NCBI GenBank assembly: GCA_963513935.1
Contig: OY740768.1
Span: forward strand, 65,142,786-65,206,785
Length of the DNA: 64,000 nt
Direction: 5' to 3'
Source of the DNA: Aphrophora alni
Lineage: Eukaryota; Arthropoda; Insecta; Hemiptera; Aphrophoridae
Under the pieces are notes generated by a model that saw only the letters and a program-made list of their open reading frames with translations, did no database searches and was not told where the DNA came from. The number at the start of each line of letters is the position of its first letter. Positions within the stretch are counted from its first letter, which is position 1. Positions 63,201-64,000 of the stretch are shown in pieces. Made by a program: the position numbers and the translations under genes.

Positions 63201-64000
63201 TTTTAAATGGCGGCTCAAAATATCTGGAAATTCAGGTTTAACAGGTAATTTAATATTACAGCTATACCATTCACTAAGAAAAGACTCAAATATAAAAATA
63301 AGAATCAGTATTATACATACATGTTTTCAATGTTATACCACATTATGCCTTCAATCTTTTTCTCGTCGTACTAGTCTAAACATGAATTTTTATAAACTAA
63401 AAAAAAAAAAAAACTGTATTTCAGAAATTTTCAAATGTCATCGTGTGTCGAAATGTACATTAATTTAAACATATTGAAAATCCAACATTCTACCTGTAAT
63501 TATTCATGTCTTATCTTTCGTGTATCCTTGATGTTCTTTGCCATCTTGTTTATGTTATATCATACTCGGGAATGCCTAAGATAAAGTGTCAATGAGCACT
63601 TATCAGAACATTAATACTGTTTTTGTATAAAGGAAATATATTTTAGAGAGTGTTTATTTTTATTGAAAATACCGTATAATAATGAAGAGGCCATAGACAG
63701 GCTATTGATATTTGGTGAACGTTTAATTAATTTTAAAGCTCCCTCAAGGTTGTATGAGGAAAAGTATCCAAAGCGGGAATACTAGTCCTACAAAATGTTC
63801 CAAAGATTAACCGAACGCATCACGGAAACGGGTCAAGTATAACCACAAAAATATAAAAACAAGGAAATAGAACACCTGTGTAAGAAGTGAAATAAAGTCT
63901 AACAAGGGATTGGACCCATCGTGAGCTCTTATAGGACTACGTCAACCGTATCGACTTGCGACATCAATGTTCGCAATCTTGTTCTTGTCAACGTAAAATG
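60286..64000. other. AT-rich stretch without recognisable genes
   Basis: Contains an (AT)n tract at 63037-63058 and an A tract at 63399-63413. Less AT-rich patches at 61190-61260, 62240-62410 and 63900-63960 have no recognisable coding content. Frames at 62242-62454 and 63148-63468 have no recognisable domains. Confidence 0.55.

Overview
This window looks like a piece of a eukaryotic, very probably insect, nuclear genome. It is AT-rich and almost free of long open frames. It is full of degraded mobile elements, satellite DNA and microsatellites. Pointers to an arthropod are a short interstitial run of the AACCT/TTAGG-type telomere pentamer (43545-43594), Jockey-type LINE and Helitron remnants, and a long LTR with a lysine-tRNA primer-binding site. 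A Hemiptera-like genome is my guess, not something the sequence proves. Nothing resembles a bacterial operon, phage or CRISPR locus.

Left part (1-29.6 kb). A 163-bp satellite runs off the left edge (1-1620). A decayed Helitron Rep/helicase gene follows on the minus strand (2940-5575), broken by stops and by A-tract length changes. A 5'-truncated LINE tail (7498-7802) has perfect 11-bp target-site duplications and sits inside an older dispersed repeat. An element with long inverted arms (8407-9460) carries a 154-bp GA tract in one arm. A 2-kb low-copy tandem repeat (13190-15270), a minus-strand tRNA-derived SINE (18135-18346) and several short tandem duplications complete this part.

Middle part (29.6-45 kb). 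A long GC-richer LTR of about 1.6 kb (29680-31294) is followed at once by a tRNA-Lys primer-binding site, with no visible gag/pol or second LTR. Then comes the main structure of the window: a 6.3-kb array of a 114-bp satellite (32622-38901), 54 complete units with no net length change. To its right lie two elements with hammerhead-ribozyme-like motifs (40790-40882, 42425-42535), a second inverted-arm element (42570-43500), the telomere-like pentamers and a 294-bp CT tract.

Right part (45-64 kb). The only host coding sequence I can support is one exon on the minus strand (47009-47109). It has good splice sites, and its translation resembles the start of the mature part of the leishmanolysin-like metallopeptidase invadolysin. 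A possible 39-nt upstream exon lies at 48112-48150. A Jockey-type LINE remnant (48470-49690) is next to it. Further right are a 90-bp satellite (54976-57180), whose unit length keeps one frame open across 22 units except for a single stop, a four-copy 130-140-bp tandem repeat, a plus-strand SINE and a second LINE tail.

The features do not form a pathway. The most economical reading is one intron-rich host gene on the minus strand (invadolysin-like), lying in or beside a repeat-dense region in which three unrelated satellites have expanded. I did not find a convincing new defence or enzymatic system. The best leads are the ribozyme-like motifs, the indel-free 114-bp array and the host exon.
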